Notes: generated by a model from the letters alone, not told the origin. 64,000 bases of DNA from Pseudosulfitobacter pseudonitzschiae (GCF_002222635.1 NZ_CP022418.1:220778-284777), one strand, 5' to 3'. Positions 25,505 to 34,579 are shown, numbered from the stretch's first letter. Numbers and translations: made by a program.

Positions 25505-26478
25505 TGGCACGCAGAAACCTGTTCCAACCCCCTGTCCCGCCCGACGCCGCCGCCGAAACCAAGGCTGCGCCAGCCGAAGCGCGCAGCCGGTTTCCAAACA
25601 CTGGCGCGATGTCCGGGATGAAATCCACTCTTAAGGATTTGTCGAGCAATGCAGTGCGCGATATTCCGGTTGACCAGATTGTCGAGGATGGGCCGAAGGA
25701 TCGACTGGCGTTCAGCGACGCCGATGTCGCGAGTCTGGCCGAAAGTATCCGCCAACACGGCCAACAAGTACCAATCATGGTACGTCCTGCCCCCAATCAG
25801 CCGGGTCTGTTCCAGATCATCTATGGCCGTCGCCGGTTACGCGCTTTGCGCGTTCTGGGCATCCCAGCCAAAGCTTTGGTCCGGTCCCTGTCGGACGCCG
25901 AAGCGGTGCTGGCGCAGGGGCAGGAGAACACGGAACGTCTAGATCCCAGCTTTATCGAAAAGGCGCTGTTCGCTGCTGAGTTGGCCGATACCGGCTACGA
26001 GCAGCCAGTGATCCTTGATGCTCTGGCAATCGATAAGCCGATGCTGTCGCGCATGGCTAAGGTGGCCCGCGCAATTCCTGAACAGGTGATCAAATGTATC
26101 GGATCGGCGCATGGGATCGGTCGTCGGCGCTGGGAAGATCTGGCAGACCAAGTGCGCAATGACGGGATCGATTTGATTGCCATTGTTGCAGCTCTTGATT
26201 TGGAGAAGTTCACACAATCAGATGACAGATTCTCTCGCATCAGCACCGCCGCCGCACAACATCGCAAGGGTGCGCAGGCACAGTCCCGAGCCCCAGCCCT
26301 GTCAGTACTGGCCGATGACGGCACACAGTTGGCAGAAATCAAGGATTCAACCCGCGCGCTGACGGTTAAACTTTCCAAAACCCAGACACCCGAATTTGCC
26401 CGGTGGATGCATGAAAACGCAGAAACCACGCTCAAGCGCCTGTATCAGGCGTGGCAGACAGGCAAAGAGCCTGATTGA
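25504..26478 (+). CDS. repB: RepB, ParB-type partitioning protein
   Basis: A 324-residue centromere-binding protein. The ParB N-terminal domain includes RDIPVDQIVEDGPKDRLAFS, IRQHGQQVPIMVRP, YGRRRLRALRVLG and the GQENTERLDPSFIEKALFAA box. The HTH region follows (AIDKPMLSRMAKVARAIPEQ). The C-terminus forms the dimer helix. The start ATG overlaps the repA stop. Its likely targets are the two 14-16 bp palindromes inside the ends of repC. Confidence 0.92.
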   Translation: MARRNLFQPPVPPDAAAETKAAPAEARSRFPNTGAMSGMKSTLKDLSSNAVRDIPVDQIVEDGPKDRLAFSDADVASLAESIRQHGQQVPIMVRPAPNQPGLFQIIYGRRRLRALRVLGIPAKALVRSLSDAEAVLAQGQENTERLDPSFIEKALFAAELADTGYEQPVILDALAIDKPMLSRMAKVARAIPEQVIKCIGSAHGIGRRRWEDLADQVRNDGIDLIAIVAALDLEKFTQSDDRFSRISTAAAQHRKGAQAQSRAPALSVLADDGTQLAEIKDSTRALTVKLSKTQTPEFARWMHENAETTLKRLYQAWQTGKEPD

Positions 26479-26479
26479 G

Positions 26480-26585
26480 CCATCGACGCAGTAGAAAACA
26501 ACAACAAGGAGCACGAAAACAGCCCAAAAAGAAAGAGCCCCCCAAGGTCACCCAAGGAAGGCCCAATCTGTTCTTTGCACTTACA
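26480..26585 (-). ncRNA. Putative countertranscribed RNA between repB and repC
   Basis: A minus-strand promoter, TTGACT (26613-26608), 16-bp spacer, TAAATC (26591-26586), lies in the repB-repC spacer exactly where repABC plasmids encode the small antisense RNA that limits RepC. The transcript would run towards repB and pass GC-rich repeats followed by TTTTT around 26520-26530. The RNA ends are estimated. Confidence 0.5.
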
Positions 26586-26631
26586 GATTTAGCAGCTTTT
26601 CCCCGTCAGTCAATAACAACCGATTCGGTTG
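26586..26631 (-). promoter_or_regulatory. Promoter of the putative antisense RNA with adjacent hairpin
   Basis: -35 TTGACT and -10 TAAATC at 16-bp spacing on the minus strand. Directly upstream is CAACCGA-T-TCGGTTG (26617-26631), which on the plus strand lies in the repC leader and could form a hairpin affecting repC translation. Confidence 0.5.
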
Positions 26632-26705
26632 AGTTAAAACTGCAGCCTTTTCACAGGAAATTGTGAACACCGGGAGCTTTCTCGACCGGTTGTCGTGAAA
26701 AAATC

Positions 26706-27791
26706 ATGGCTTTTATTCCCGCCACCGCCCCCTTTGGGGAGCGGGCAAGTCCAGTATTGTCCGCGGACAATCCGACTCCCGACCGACATATTGTGATTGA
26801 TCTGTTGCGCAGGGCCGCACCGCTGATTGGGTTGACCCCACCAATAATTGCAACGCTGGATGCAATGATCTCTTGCTTACCCCCTAAACGCAAGCACCAC
26901 ACAGTTTTTGCGTCAAACGCTACATTGACCTTCCGCCGCAACGGTATTTCGGACCGCACGATCCGGCGACATGTCTTGGTCTTGCAAGAAGCCGGTCTGT
27001 TGACCCGTCACGACAGCCCCAACCGAAAACGCTTTACCAAGACGAACAGCCAAGCAGGCACAATGCTCCGTTTCGGTTTTGACTTGTCGCCGCTCTATAA
27101 ACAACTCCCGCAGATTGCTGCATTAGCTGCCGATGCCACCGCACAGCAAGAACAGATCGCCTATATCAAGACAAAGATCCGCGCCGTGGCCAATGAACTA
27201 GTAAGCCAAGATCCAAACCATCCTGACGGAACACAGGCCCTGCGACTGCTGCGCCGCAAACTGACACTTGAGGCTTGCGAAAACCTCTTGGCAGACCTGG
27301 ACACCGCGCCCTTGCCTGCTGAGCACACTGATACCGGAACAATAAAAATGTCCGCCGCAGACAGCCAAAATGTCCGGCACCATCATAACTCAAATAAAGA
27401 ACATATTGATAAAGAAGAGCCACCTGCACATACAGACCAACTGCCGCTATCAGTCCCAGAACTGTTGGCAAGCTGTCCAGAGGCTGGCCAATATGCACTA
27501 AGAAAGATCGAAAGCTTTGCTGACGTCATCGCCCATGCACGCAGTCTCGCACCCATGATCGGGATCGATGACCGAACCTATCAGACTGCACAAGACCATA
27601 TCGGGCCATTGGCCACAGCGACAACGATTTGGGCAATGATGCAGTTTTATGATCGCATCAAGAAAGCAGGTGCTTATTTCAGAGCCATAACCATTGGAAG
27701 TAAAAGCGAAGGATTTGATCCAGTGCGACTTATCCGACAACTTGCCGCATCACATGACCTGCGCGCTAACAATTGTCCGCGGACAACTTGA
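26706..27791 (+). CDS. repC: RepC replication initiator
   Basis: A 361-residue initiator of the repABC family. The N-terminal domain contains RAAPLIGLTPPIIATLDAMI, KRKHHTVFASNATLTFRRNG and ISDRTIRRHVLVLQEAGLLT (winged helix). The variable C-terminal half has AGAYFRAITIGSKSEGFDPV followed by RLIRQLAAS. In this family the origin lies inside repC. Two copies of TTGTCCGCGGACAA occur in its first 25 and last 7 codons. The spacer to repB (227 bp) fits the antisense-RNA control layout. Confidence 0.92.
   Translation: MAFIPATAPFGERASPVLSADNPTPDRHIVIDLLRRAAPLIGLTPPIIATLDAMISCLPPKRKHHTVFASNATLTFRRNGISDRTIRRHVLVLQEAGLLTRHDSPNRKRFTKTNSQAGTMLRFGFDLSPLYKQLPQIAALAADATAQQEQIAYIKTKIRAVANELVSQDPNHPDGTQALRLLRRKLTLEACENLLADLDTAPLPAEHTDTGTIKMSAADSQNVRHHHNSNKEHIDKEEPPAHTDQLPLSVPELLASCPEAGQYALRKIESFADVIAHARSLAPMIGIDDRTYQTAQDHIGPLATATTIWAMMQFYDRIKKAGAYFRAITIGSKSEGFDPVRLIRQLAASHDLRANNCPRTT
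26756..26771. promoter_or_regulatory. repC-internal palindrome, copy 1 (centromere-like)
   Basis: ATTGTCCGCGGACAAT is a perfect 16-bp palindrome in codons 17-22 of repC. It fits the general form NTTNNNNGCNNNNAAN of repABC parS sites. An almost identical copy lies at the 3' end of the gene. Confidence 0.7.
27773..27786. promoter_or_regulatory. repC-internal palindrome, copy 2 (centromere-like)
   Basis: TTGTCCGCGGACAA is a perfect 14-bp palindrome in the last codons of repC. The flanked form ATTGTCCGCGGACAAC matches GTTNNNNGCNNNNAAC at every fixed base but the first. It is the probable RepB-binding site together with copy 1. Confidence 0.7.
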
Positions 27792-27794
27792 GAT

Positions 27795-27818
27795 GTTATT
27801 CTTAAATTTAAGAACAAC
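27795..27818. repeat. AT-rich palindrome downstream of repC
   Basis: TTCTTAAATTTAAGAA (27799-27814) is perfectly symmetric and extends to 24 bp with one mismatch (GTTaTT...AAcAAC). It lies 4 bp after the repC stop. It may be a terminator-like hairpin, a protein site or an easily melted segment near the origin. Confidence 0.5.
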
Positions 27819-27935
27819 AATCGTTGCCTACGGCCAGTAAGGGCACTTTTTGAGAGGGAAAGGAGTGTTGGTTTGAAGGTGACGGGAAGTGAGATCGGGA
27901 GAGTTGCTTCCGGCGCCCGTCGTGGAGAAGATCTA

Positions 27936-30114
27936 ATGACGAAAGCTGTCCAGAAAATCACCCTGTCCCCGTCCCGGGATATCCCTTTCGACAAGCTGGT
28001 GCTGAGCCAGTCCAACGTGCGGCGCATCAAGGCTGGCGTGTCTGTCGAGGAACTGGCCGAAGACATCGCCCGCCGCGGTCTGTTGCAGAGCCTGAGCGTG
28101 CGGCCCGTGTTGGCTGACGAGGGGACCGAAACCGGCAAGTTCGAGATCCCGGCCGGTGGCCGCCGGTTCCAAGCATTGTCCTTGCTGGTGAAGCAAAAGC
28201 GGTTGGCGAAGACGACGCCCATTCCCTGCATCGTGCGGGATGCGGGGTCCGCGATCCTGGCCGAGGACGATTCCCTTGCAGAAAACATGCAACGCGTCGC
28301 TCTGCACCCGCTCGACCAGTTCCGCGCGTTTGTGTCACTGCGCGACAACGGTCAGAGCGATGCTGAGATTGCTGCCGCCTTCTTCGTGACGCTGCAAATC
28401 GTGAAGCAGCGCCTCAAACTTGCCTCCGTCGCCCCTTCCCTGCTTGATATCTACGCCGAGGATGGCATGACGCTGGAGCAGCTCATGGCCTTCACCGTGA
28501 ACCCCGATCACGCGCGTCAAGTTCAGGTCTGGGATGTGATCCATTCATCCTGGAACAAGGAAACCATTCCAAATCCGGCGCATGCTGACCGAGACCTCGG
28601 TCCGGGCGTCCGACCGACGCGCGGTCTTTGTGGGTGTTGAGGCCTATGAAGCGGCGGGCGGCACGATGTTGCATGACCTCTTTCAGGGCGATGACGGTGG
28701 CTGGCTCGAGGACCCTTCCCTGCTCGATCGGCTGGTGACGGAAAAACTCCAGGCCGAGGCTGAGACGGTTGCGGTTGAGGGCTGGAAGTGGATCGAGGTC
28801 GCGCTTGACCTGCCCTACGGCTACAGCCACGGCCTGCGGTCCCTGTCCGGTGATCCGGCACCGATGACGGATGACGAAGGTGCGGCTCATGCCAAGCTGC
28901 TCGACGAGTACCGGGCGCTCGAGGAGGAATACGCAGGGCAGGATGAAATCCCCGACGAGATCGACACGCGGCTTGGCGTGTTGGAAGCAGAAATGGAAAA
29001 GATCGAGTCCCGGCCGTTGATCTTCGACCCCTTGGAAATCGGACGGGCAGGGACGTTCGTCACGCTCGACCGCTACGGCGCGCTGGCAGTCTATCGCGGG
29101 TATGTGCGCCCAGAGGATGAGCCCGTTGAGGAGACTGCGGTCCAGGATGGTACTGATCCTGCGGTGGCGGGGCAGGGATATTATCGTGATCTCACCGATG
29201 GCCATGGCAGTGCCGCTCATGGCGGAACCGTCATCATGTCGGGTGGCCAGCCGATCGGAGCTGACTTGCCGGAGGATGAGGATGACGGAGCGCTGAAGCC
29301 ACTGCCCGAGCGGTTGGTCATGGAGTTGACGGCCCATCGGACGCTGGCGCTGCGTGAAGCGATCGGGCGCTCGCCGGATGTCGCGCTGACGCTGCTGCTT
29401 CTGAAGCTGGTGACGGACACCTTCCGCAGCTCCTCCGCTTCGGGCAGCTGTCTCGAGGCATCCGTGCGTCTGGTCTACATGTCGGCGCAGGCGCCCGATC
29501 TGAAGGACAGCGTGGTGGCCAAGCTGGTCGACGAGCGTCACGCGGAATGGGAAGCCGATCTGCCGCTTGGCGATGATGCGGCACTCTGGGACTATCTGAC
29601 GGTCCTCGACCAGGGCAGTCGGCTGGCCCTGCTGGCGCATTGCCTCAGCTTCGGCGTCAACGCGCTGCATGAGAAGGTGAACCCTTACGGGGCAGGCATC
29701 TCTGCTGGCGGTCTGACCCGGCGTATGGCGCACGCCGATCTCGTGGCGCGTGCCACAGGTCTCGACATGGTCGAGGCGGGCTGGGAGCCGACGGTCGACA
29801 CCTATCTCAACCGCGTGCCCAAGGTCCGCATCCTCGAGGCGGTGCGCGAGGCGAGAGGGGAGGGGACTGCCCAGCTTCTCGATCACCTGAAAAAGGGCGA
29901 GATGGCCAGTGAGGCCGAGCGCTTGCTGAAGGGCAGCGGCTGGTTGCCCGAGGTCCTGCGCCGGAACGATCTCGTGGCGCTGGACGATGAGGACCGTGCC
30001 GAAGGGCAGGGGGCGGATGCCGAAGTAGCTGACAGCGTCAGTGAGGCTGAACTTCCCGCGTTCCTGACAGATGACCTGCCTGCTCAAGGCGCGTCGATGC
30101 TGGCCGCAGAGTAA
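27936..30114 (+). pseudogene. Large plasmid ParB/RepB/Spo0J-family protein, frameshifted
   Basis: From ATG 27936 (GGAGAA upstream) the frame encodes a ParB nuclease-like domain: DIPFDKLVLSQSNVRRIKAG, GRRFQALSLLVKQKRL and AENMQRVALHPLDQFRAFVS, then a KorB-like HTH. Near 28561 the reading frame shifts by one. The continuation RRMLTETSVRASDRRAVFVG lies in the next phase and runs to 30114 (AGGTMLHDLFQGDDGG, RMAHADLVARATGLDMVEAG). An extra A in GGAAACC explains it: removing one restores NKEPFQIRRML, as expected for this roughly 725-residue family. Either a real pseudogene or a sequence error. Confidence 0.8.
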
Positions 30115-30185
30115 CCTGATCCAGAAGGGGGCGGGTACTCTGTCCCCAAAATCACCCTATAACGTAACAATATCAATAAGATGAG

Positions 30186-30199
30186 TGCGAGTACTCGCA
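30186..30199. promoter_or_regulatory. Palindrome upstream of a small plasmid gene
   Basis: TGCGAGTACTCGCA is a perfect 14-bp palindrome 16 bp before the start at 30216, following the AT-rich string CTATAACGTAACAATATC. An operator for the downstream gene is plausible. Confidence 0.4.
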
Positions 30200-30215
30200 T
30201 TCGGAATGAGGAATC

Positions 30216-30656
30216 ATGTCTGCAACAACCATCATCGCCACCGCACCCCTCGGGGCGCTCATTCGTTACACAGACGGCAGCCCCAAGCCGCCGGCGCGCT
30301 TCACCAAGAAGTTGGCAGCTTGGGAGCGCTCGAACGGCGTCGGCCGCCTCGTGAAAAAGGAACCACCCCGGCCCTATCCGACATGGACGGCTCCCGCGTC
30401 GTTCATGCTGCATGAAGGTAACTTCTCCTCGGACGGGGTGATCACCGGCGTTTCGCAAAGCGATGACGCCGTAGTCACCATCATGCGCAGCCATTCTGCT
30501 GACAGCGCCCTCGTCTTCGAGGTGACCGAGGACCCGAAGCCCGGGCAGGTGCGCGTGCTTCTGGACTTCGGCGGCGACACTGAGCTGCTGCATCTGGCGG
30601 AGTCCGTCACTGCGGCCGAGCTCTGGATCGCCAAGGAAGGATACCGCAATGCGTGA
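30216..30656 (+). CDS. Conserved hypothetical plasmid protein
   Basis: A 146-residue protein with AGGAA before the ATG. The N-terminal part is basic and proline-rich (RYTDGSPKPPARFTKKLAAW, KEPPRPYPTWTAPASFML). The rest looks like a beta-rich domain (VTIMRSHSADSALVFEVTED, GQVRVLLDFGGDTELLHLAE). No domain recognised. Genes of this sort often follow the large ParB-like gene on alphaproteobacterial plasmids, suggesting a replicon-maintenance or transfer-related accessory. Confidence 0.6.
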   Translation: MSATTIIATAPLGALIRYTDGSPKPPARFTKKLAAWERSNGVGRLVKKEPPRPYPTWTAPASFMLHEGNFSSDGVITGVSQSDDAVVTIMRSHSADSALVFEVTEDPKPGQVRVLLDFGGDTELLHLAESVTAAELWIAKEGYRNA

Positions 30657-31428
30657 CTTGAAATCGTCGGCGATGAAAACAGCGAAAGGGCAGGGGGCGC
30701 GGATCTGGCCGCCTGAGCCCAACTGAAACCGAGGGGCCCGTCAAAGCGCGGGCCTCTCATCCATCACAACCTTGTCCTTTGAGTTCGCGGGGCGCCTAAG
30801 GAACCATCCCCAAGGAAGGACGTCTCCAACCAAGAGCTTGGCCGGGAAGCTGGAGGCAAAAGCATCGGTGGGACAACAGGCTCCAGTCGTCAGGGGACCA
30901 TCCCCCGCTCGCCATTCCCTTCCTTGGCCCGAATCCCGTCTTCGAGATCAACCCACGAGGGGTCGGACTACGGGCGAGCCCGTGCCGCCGGGCGGCTTCG
31001 GAGCAAGTCCGAACTCACCCGGTGATGTCAGCCAGTATTCGGGCCTTCGCGTCGACGACATGCGTCGATCCCTCGCCGCCACGCTCATGGTCTCGATCGT
31101 CGTCTTCCAGGCAGGGGATGGAACCTTCAGCGCGGTCCCCGCCGATGAAATCGATGGCGACGAAGTTCATGTGCTGGTTGAGATTGACCCGTGGGCTTAG
31201 GCCCACGGTTACCTAGGCAGACTCACGCGGAGGCGCAGACACGCCTACTGCAGCGTCGCCGCGCTCTCGCGCGGCACCGGTGAGATATCCGTAACAGCGG
31301 ACCGTCGAAGGAACATCGCCGATCCGCTGAAAGCCACGATATCGCCAGAGGAACTGCGACTGCTACAACGTCAGGATGAACGGCGTCGCCTGTTGTCAAA
31401 TATAACATTACTTTCCCGCGCATAAATG
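30657..31428. other. Long stretch without an assignable gene
   Basis: About 770 bp. Frames on both strands occur (for example plus-strand 31061-31200 with FQAGDGTFSAVPADEIDGDE, minus-strand 31015-31206), but neither shows a family or a ribosome site. This may be the eroded remainder of the plasmid module that begins with the ParB-like gene. A hairpin at 30731-30758 is listed separately. Confidence 0.35.
30731..30758 (+). terminator. GC-rich hairpin after the small plasmid gene
   Basis: GAGGGGCCCG (30731-30740) pairs with CGGGCCTCTC (30749-30758) with one mismatch and an 8-nt loop, 75 bp after the upstream stop. There is no good T-run, so it is a weak terminator candidate. Confidence 0.4.
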
Positions 31429-31480
31429 AGTTGACTCATCAATTGCCTTTGCTAGTGTGTCTGAAGTTGATTCATCAACT
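31429..31480. promoter_or_regulatory. Two MarR-type operator-like palindromes over the importer promoter
   Basis: AGTTGACTCATCAATT (31429-31444) and AGTTGATTCATCAACT (31465-31480) are near-copies 36 bp apart. The second is a perfect palindrome with a 2-nt centre. TTGACT (31431-31436) inside the first and TAGTGT (31453-31458) form a sigma-70-like promoter with 16-bp spacing, so both sites would block RNA polymerase. The MarR gene at the end of this operon is the obvious candidate repressor. Confidence 0.65.
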
Positions 31481-31522
31481 GGCTGTCCTTGGGAGGGGAT
31501 GGCGTCATCCTGGGAGGAAGTC

Positions 31523-32689
31523 ATGAACCGTATTATCACAGCGGCGCTTGTCGCCGCGATCAGCGTCGCCGCTTCAAGCGCGGTCTTTGCCGACACGATT
31601 AAGGTGGGTGTCATTGCGCCGTTCTCCGGTCCGTTTGCCATATATGGCAAGCAATACCGCGAAGCGATTGAAACCTATGTCGCGCAGAACGGAACTGCCG
31701 CAGGCGAGCACGAGATAGAATTTATCTACAAGGATGTCGGCGGTCCGAACCCTGACAACTCGCGCGCTCTGGCGCAGGAACTGTTGATCCGTGAGCAGGT
31801 TGATTACCTCGCCGGCTTCACTTTCACACCCAACGCTTTGGCTGTGGCGCCGCTGATCGAGCAGAGCCAGACCCCAACAGTCATTTTCAACGCCGCTACC
31901 TCTTCGATCAACAAAGAGAGCGGTTATTTCCTACGTACAAGCTACACACTCTGGCAGGTGTCCGCACCGCTGGCCGAGTGGGCTTACGATCAGGGCATGC
32001 GAACGGTTGCGATAACCGTTTCCGACTATGGCCCTGGAATTGATGCCGAGAATGCGTTCAAGGCGGCATTCGAGGCCAAGGGCGGAGAGGTGGTGGACGC
32101 CATCCGCATGCCACTTTCGACCACTGATTTCACACCGTTTATCCAGCGTGTGCGGGATGCTGATCCGGATGCGGTCTTCACTTTCCTGCCGGGCGGTCCG
32201 CCAACGTTTACCTATACAAAAACCTATAACGAGAATGGCCTGGCCCAGGCCGGGATCAAGTTCCTGGGCACAGCCGAAACGGAAGAAGTCAACCTGCAGG
32301 GGTTGGGCGACGACGCTATTGGGCTGACCACAGCCTATCACTACTCCGGCGCACATGACTCCGACATGAATCGAGACTTCAAAGCGAAACTGACAGAGCT
32401 CTTCCCGGATGCGGTCGCGAATTGGGCTTCGGTCGGGGCATATGACGGCACGCATCTGATTTACCAGATGGTTGCGGCGGCAGGCAGCGACGGACCTGCG
32501 GCGGTGGAGTCGGCGCTTGGTCTGGAATGGGAAAGCCCGCGTGGGACCGTCAAGATGGACTCGGACACCCGCACTGTCATTCAGAACGTTTACATCCGTG
32601 AAGTGGAACGCGACAGCACCACTGGTGAGTTGGTGAACCGCGAAAAGGGTGTCATCGCCACAGTCGGGGATCTGGGCTGGACCCAATAA
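31523..32689 (+). CDS. Liv-type ABC transporter substrate-binding protein
   Basis: A 388-residue periplasmic protein with a Sec signal (MNRIITAALVAAISVAASSA VFA) and the type I periplasmic fold of LivJ-like proteins: IKVGVIAPFSGPFAIYGKQY near the mature N-terminus, GGPNPDNSRALAQELL and DAVFTFLPGG. The ATG at 31523 has GGGAGGAAG upstream. It is the first gene of an eight- or nine-gene operon ending in a P450 system, so its ligand is probably an aromatic or other organic acid, not an amino acid. Confidence 0.9.
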   Translation: MNRIITAALVAAISVAASSAVFADTIKVGVIAPFSGPFAIYGKQYREAIETYVAQNGTAAGEHEIEFIYKDVGGPNPDNSRALAQELLIREQVDYLAGFTFTPNALAVAPLIEQSQTPTVIFNAATSSINKESGYFLRTSYTLWQVSAPLAEWAYDQGMRTVAITVSDYGPGIDAENAFKAAFEAKGGEVVDAIRMPLSTTDFTPFIQRVRDADPDAVFTFLPGGPPTFTYTKTYNENGLAQAGIKFLGTAETEEVNLQGLGDDAIGLTTAYHYSGAHDSDMNRDFKAKLTELFPDAVANWASVGAYDGTHLIYQMVAAAGSDGPAAVESALGLEWESPRGTVKMDSDTRTVIQNVYIREVERDSTTGELVNREKGVIATVGDLGWTQ

Positions 32690-32696
32690 CCCTGAG

Positions 32697-32721
32697 GCGG
32701 ACCGGTGCTGCACTGGTCCGC
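32697..32721 (+). terminator. Intercistronic hairpin after the binding-protein gene
   Basis: GCGGACCGGTGC (32697-32708) and GCACTGGTCCGC (32710-32721) pair with one mismatch across a one-base centre, between binding protein and permease. Such hairpins commonly protect the 5' mRNA or attenuate transcription, giving more binding protein than permease. Confidence 0.5.
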
Positions 32722-32762
32722 AACTACCGTTCGACGGTCTGATCCAACACCGGAATGATCCT

Positions 32763-33629
32763 ATGACATTATTTATGAACATCGCCGTGGACGGGATCGC
32801 CTACGGGATGATCCTTTTCATGATCTCGGTAGGGCTGTCGGTCACGATGGGACTGATGCGTGTCGTGAATTTGGCCCATGGCGGTTTTGCCCTGCTCGGC
32901 GGCACATTTGCGCACTGGTTTACCCAAGAACTGGGCTTGCCTTTCTGGCCCGCAGTTCTGTTGGCGATCATGGCCACGATCGCTATTGCACTGCCGCTCG
33001 AGCGAGTGATTTATCGGAGGATCTATGGTTTTGGTGACCTGCAGCAGGTGCTCGCCACGATCGGTTTGACCTTTTTAATGATCGCCTCGGTCAATTACTG
33101 GCAAGGGTCGTCGCTCCTCAGCATTCCATTGCCGGAGAACCTCAAGCAAAGCGTCGATCTTGGCTTTCGCACGCTGCCGGTACATCGGCTCGTGGTCATC
33201 ACGGTCGGTCTGGCCGCGATACTCGGACTCTGGCTGCTTCTGGAGAGGACGCTGTTCGGCATCCGCCTGCGCGCCGCCGTGGATAACCGGGGTACCGCGT
33301 CGGCGTTGGGGATCGACACCGACTGGATCTTCATGGCTGCCTTCGGGCTGGGGGCCGGGCTGGCAGCCCTCGGCGGGATATTGGGCGCCGAGATCCTGCC
33401 GATAGATGCCTATTACCCGGTACGCTACATGGTCCTGTTCCTGATCGTGGTCGCCGTCGGCGGCATGGGCTCCATCGCGGGGTCATTCATCGCCGCGCTG
33501 GGGCTGGGAACGCTCGAAACCGCGACCCGGTATCTCGTGCCGGATTACGCCACCATCGTCTTCTTCACCTTCGTCATCGTCCTGCTGGCTGTGCGCCCGC
33601 AAGGCCTACTTGGGAAAGCACACACATGA
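32763..33629 (+). CDS. Liv-type ABC transporter permease (LivH-like)
   Basis: A 288-residue polytopic membrane protein with the LivH marks GLMRVVNLAHGGFALLGG near residues 32-50 and GLGAGLAALGGILGAEI, and the coupling region VVAVGGMGSIAGSFIAALGL. The start ATG 32763 follows the hairpin. The upstream extension in the same frame is binding-protein read-through. It overlaps the second permease by ATGA. Confidence 0.92.
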   Translation: MTLFMNIAVDGIAYGMILFMISVGLSVTMGLMRVVNLAHGGFALLGGTFAHWFTQELGLPFWPAVLLAIMATIAIALPLERVIYRRIYGFGDLQQVLATIGLTFLMIASVNYWQGSSLLSIPLPENLKQSVDLGFRTLPVHRLVVITVGLAAILGLWLLLERTLFGIRLRAAVDNRGTASALGIDTDWIFMAAFGLGAGLAALGGILGAEILPIDAYYPVRYMVLFLIVVAVGGMGSIAGSFIAALGLGTLETATRYLVPDYATIVFFTFVIVLLAVRPQGLLGKAHT

Positions 33630-34579
33630 AAACCTGGGGACCGCCTCTACTGCTCATGACGCTCATGGTCGTGCTTTACTTTGCGCTGCCGTTCAACCTG
33701 GCGTTTTTGACACGCATTCTGATCATGATTGTACTTGTTCTGTCGCTGGATCTGGTGCTTGGCCATGCGGGCATCGCCACGCTAGGTCAGGCAGCCCTCT
33801 ACGGCGCCGGAGCCTATGCCGCCGGGCTTTTTGCCATTCATGTCTGGGCAGATCCCCTGGCCGGTCTGTTGGTCGGGATCGGGGCGGGCGCCATCCTTGC
33901 CTTTGTCTCGGGGCTTGTGCTGATGCGCACGCAGGGGCTGACACTGATCATGCTGACGATCGCGGTGGCCTCGATCTGTCTGGAAATCGCCAACAAGGCC
34001 CGTGATGTGACTGGCGGTGCTGACGGCCTGCGCGGCATCCGCATGGAGCCGGTGCTGGGCCTCTTCGCCTTCGATTTCATCGGCAAGACCGGGTTCTGGT
34101 ATTCGCTGGCGGTGGCTGCGCTGGTTTTCCTGTTCTTGGCCTTTCTGACCCGCGCTCCGTTTGGCCTGTCGCTACGCGGTATCCATGAAAGCCAGGACCG
34201 TATGGCCGCCATCGGTGTGTCCGTCTATTGGCGCAGGGTTACGGCCTATACAATTGGCGGGGGCATTGCCGGGCTTGCGGGGGCGCTTGCGGCCCAGATC
34301 ACGCAGCTTGTCAGTCTTGAAAGCTTCTCGTTCACCCTTTCGGCTGAGGCGCTCATCATGCTTATCCTAGGAGGGACCGGCCGTTTGTATGGTGCGATTA
34401 TCGGCACCATGATCTTCATGTTTGTGCATCATTGGGCGGCAGCGAACGATCCTTTCAACTGGCTTTTCGTCATCGGTGTTCTTGTGTTGTCGGTCGTCTT
34501 TTTCCTTCCCAAGGGGATCATCGCGGCACCACCTGCGCTTGCCTCGCTTTTCAAGGGAGGGCGCCATGCTGGGTCTTGA
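33626..34579 (+). CDS. Liv-type ABC transporter permease (LivM-like)
   Basis: A 317-residue membrane protein. LivM motifs are LVLGHAGIATLGQAALYGAG and the late segment LIMLILGGTGRLYGAIIGTM. It forms the heterodimeric channel with the preceding permease. The start overlaps the upstream stop (ATGA), and its last codons overlap the ATPase start by 14 nt. Confidence 0.92.
   Translation: MKTWGPPLLLMTLMVVLYFALPFNLAFLTRILIMIVLVLSLDLVLGHAGIATLGQAALYGAGAYAAGLFAIHVWADPLAGLLVGIGAGAILAFVSGLVLMRTQGLTLIMLTIAVASICLEIANKARDVTGGADGLRGIRMEPVLGLFAFDFIGKTGFWYSLAVAALVFLFLAFLTRAPFGLSLRGIHESQDRMAAIGVSVYWRRVTAYTIGGGIAGLAGALAAQITQLVSLESFSFTLSAEALIMLILGGTGRLYGAIIGTMIFMFVHHWAAANDPFNWLFVIGVLVLSVVFFLPKGIIAAPPALASLFKGGRHAGS

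Noticed and set aside
26475..26666. A 63-codon TTG-start frame between repB and repC
   Set aside because: Lys/Gln-rich low-complexity sequence without a ribosome site, in the spacer expected to encode the antisense RNA.
28492..30087. A 531-codon open frame on the minus strand
   Set aside because: It is antisense to the large ParB-like gene, has an Arg/His/Gln-rich composition typical of a shadow frame in GC-rich DNA, and lacks recognisable domains.
30772..31200. A 142-codon plus-strand frame
   Set aside because: Starts without a ribosome site, is Pro/Ser/Arg-rich over the first 90 codons, and matches no family; at most the last 50 codons could be a remnant.
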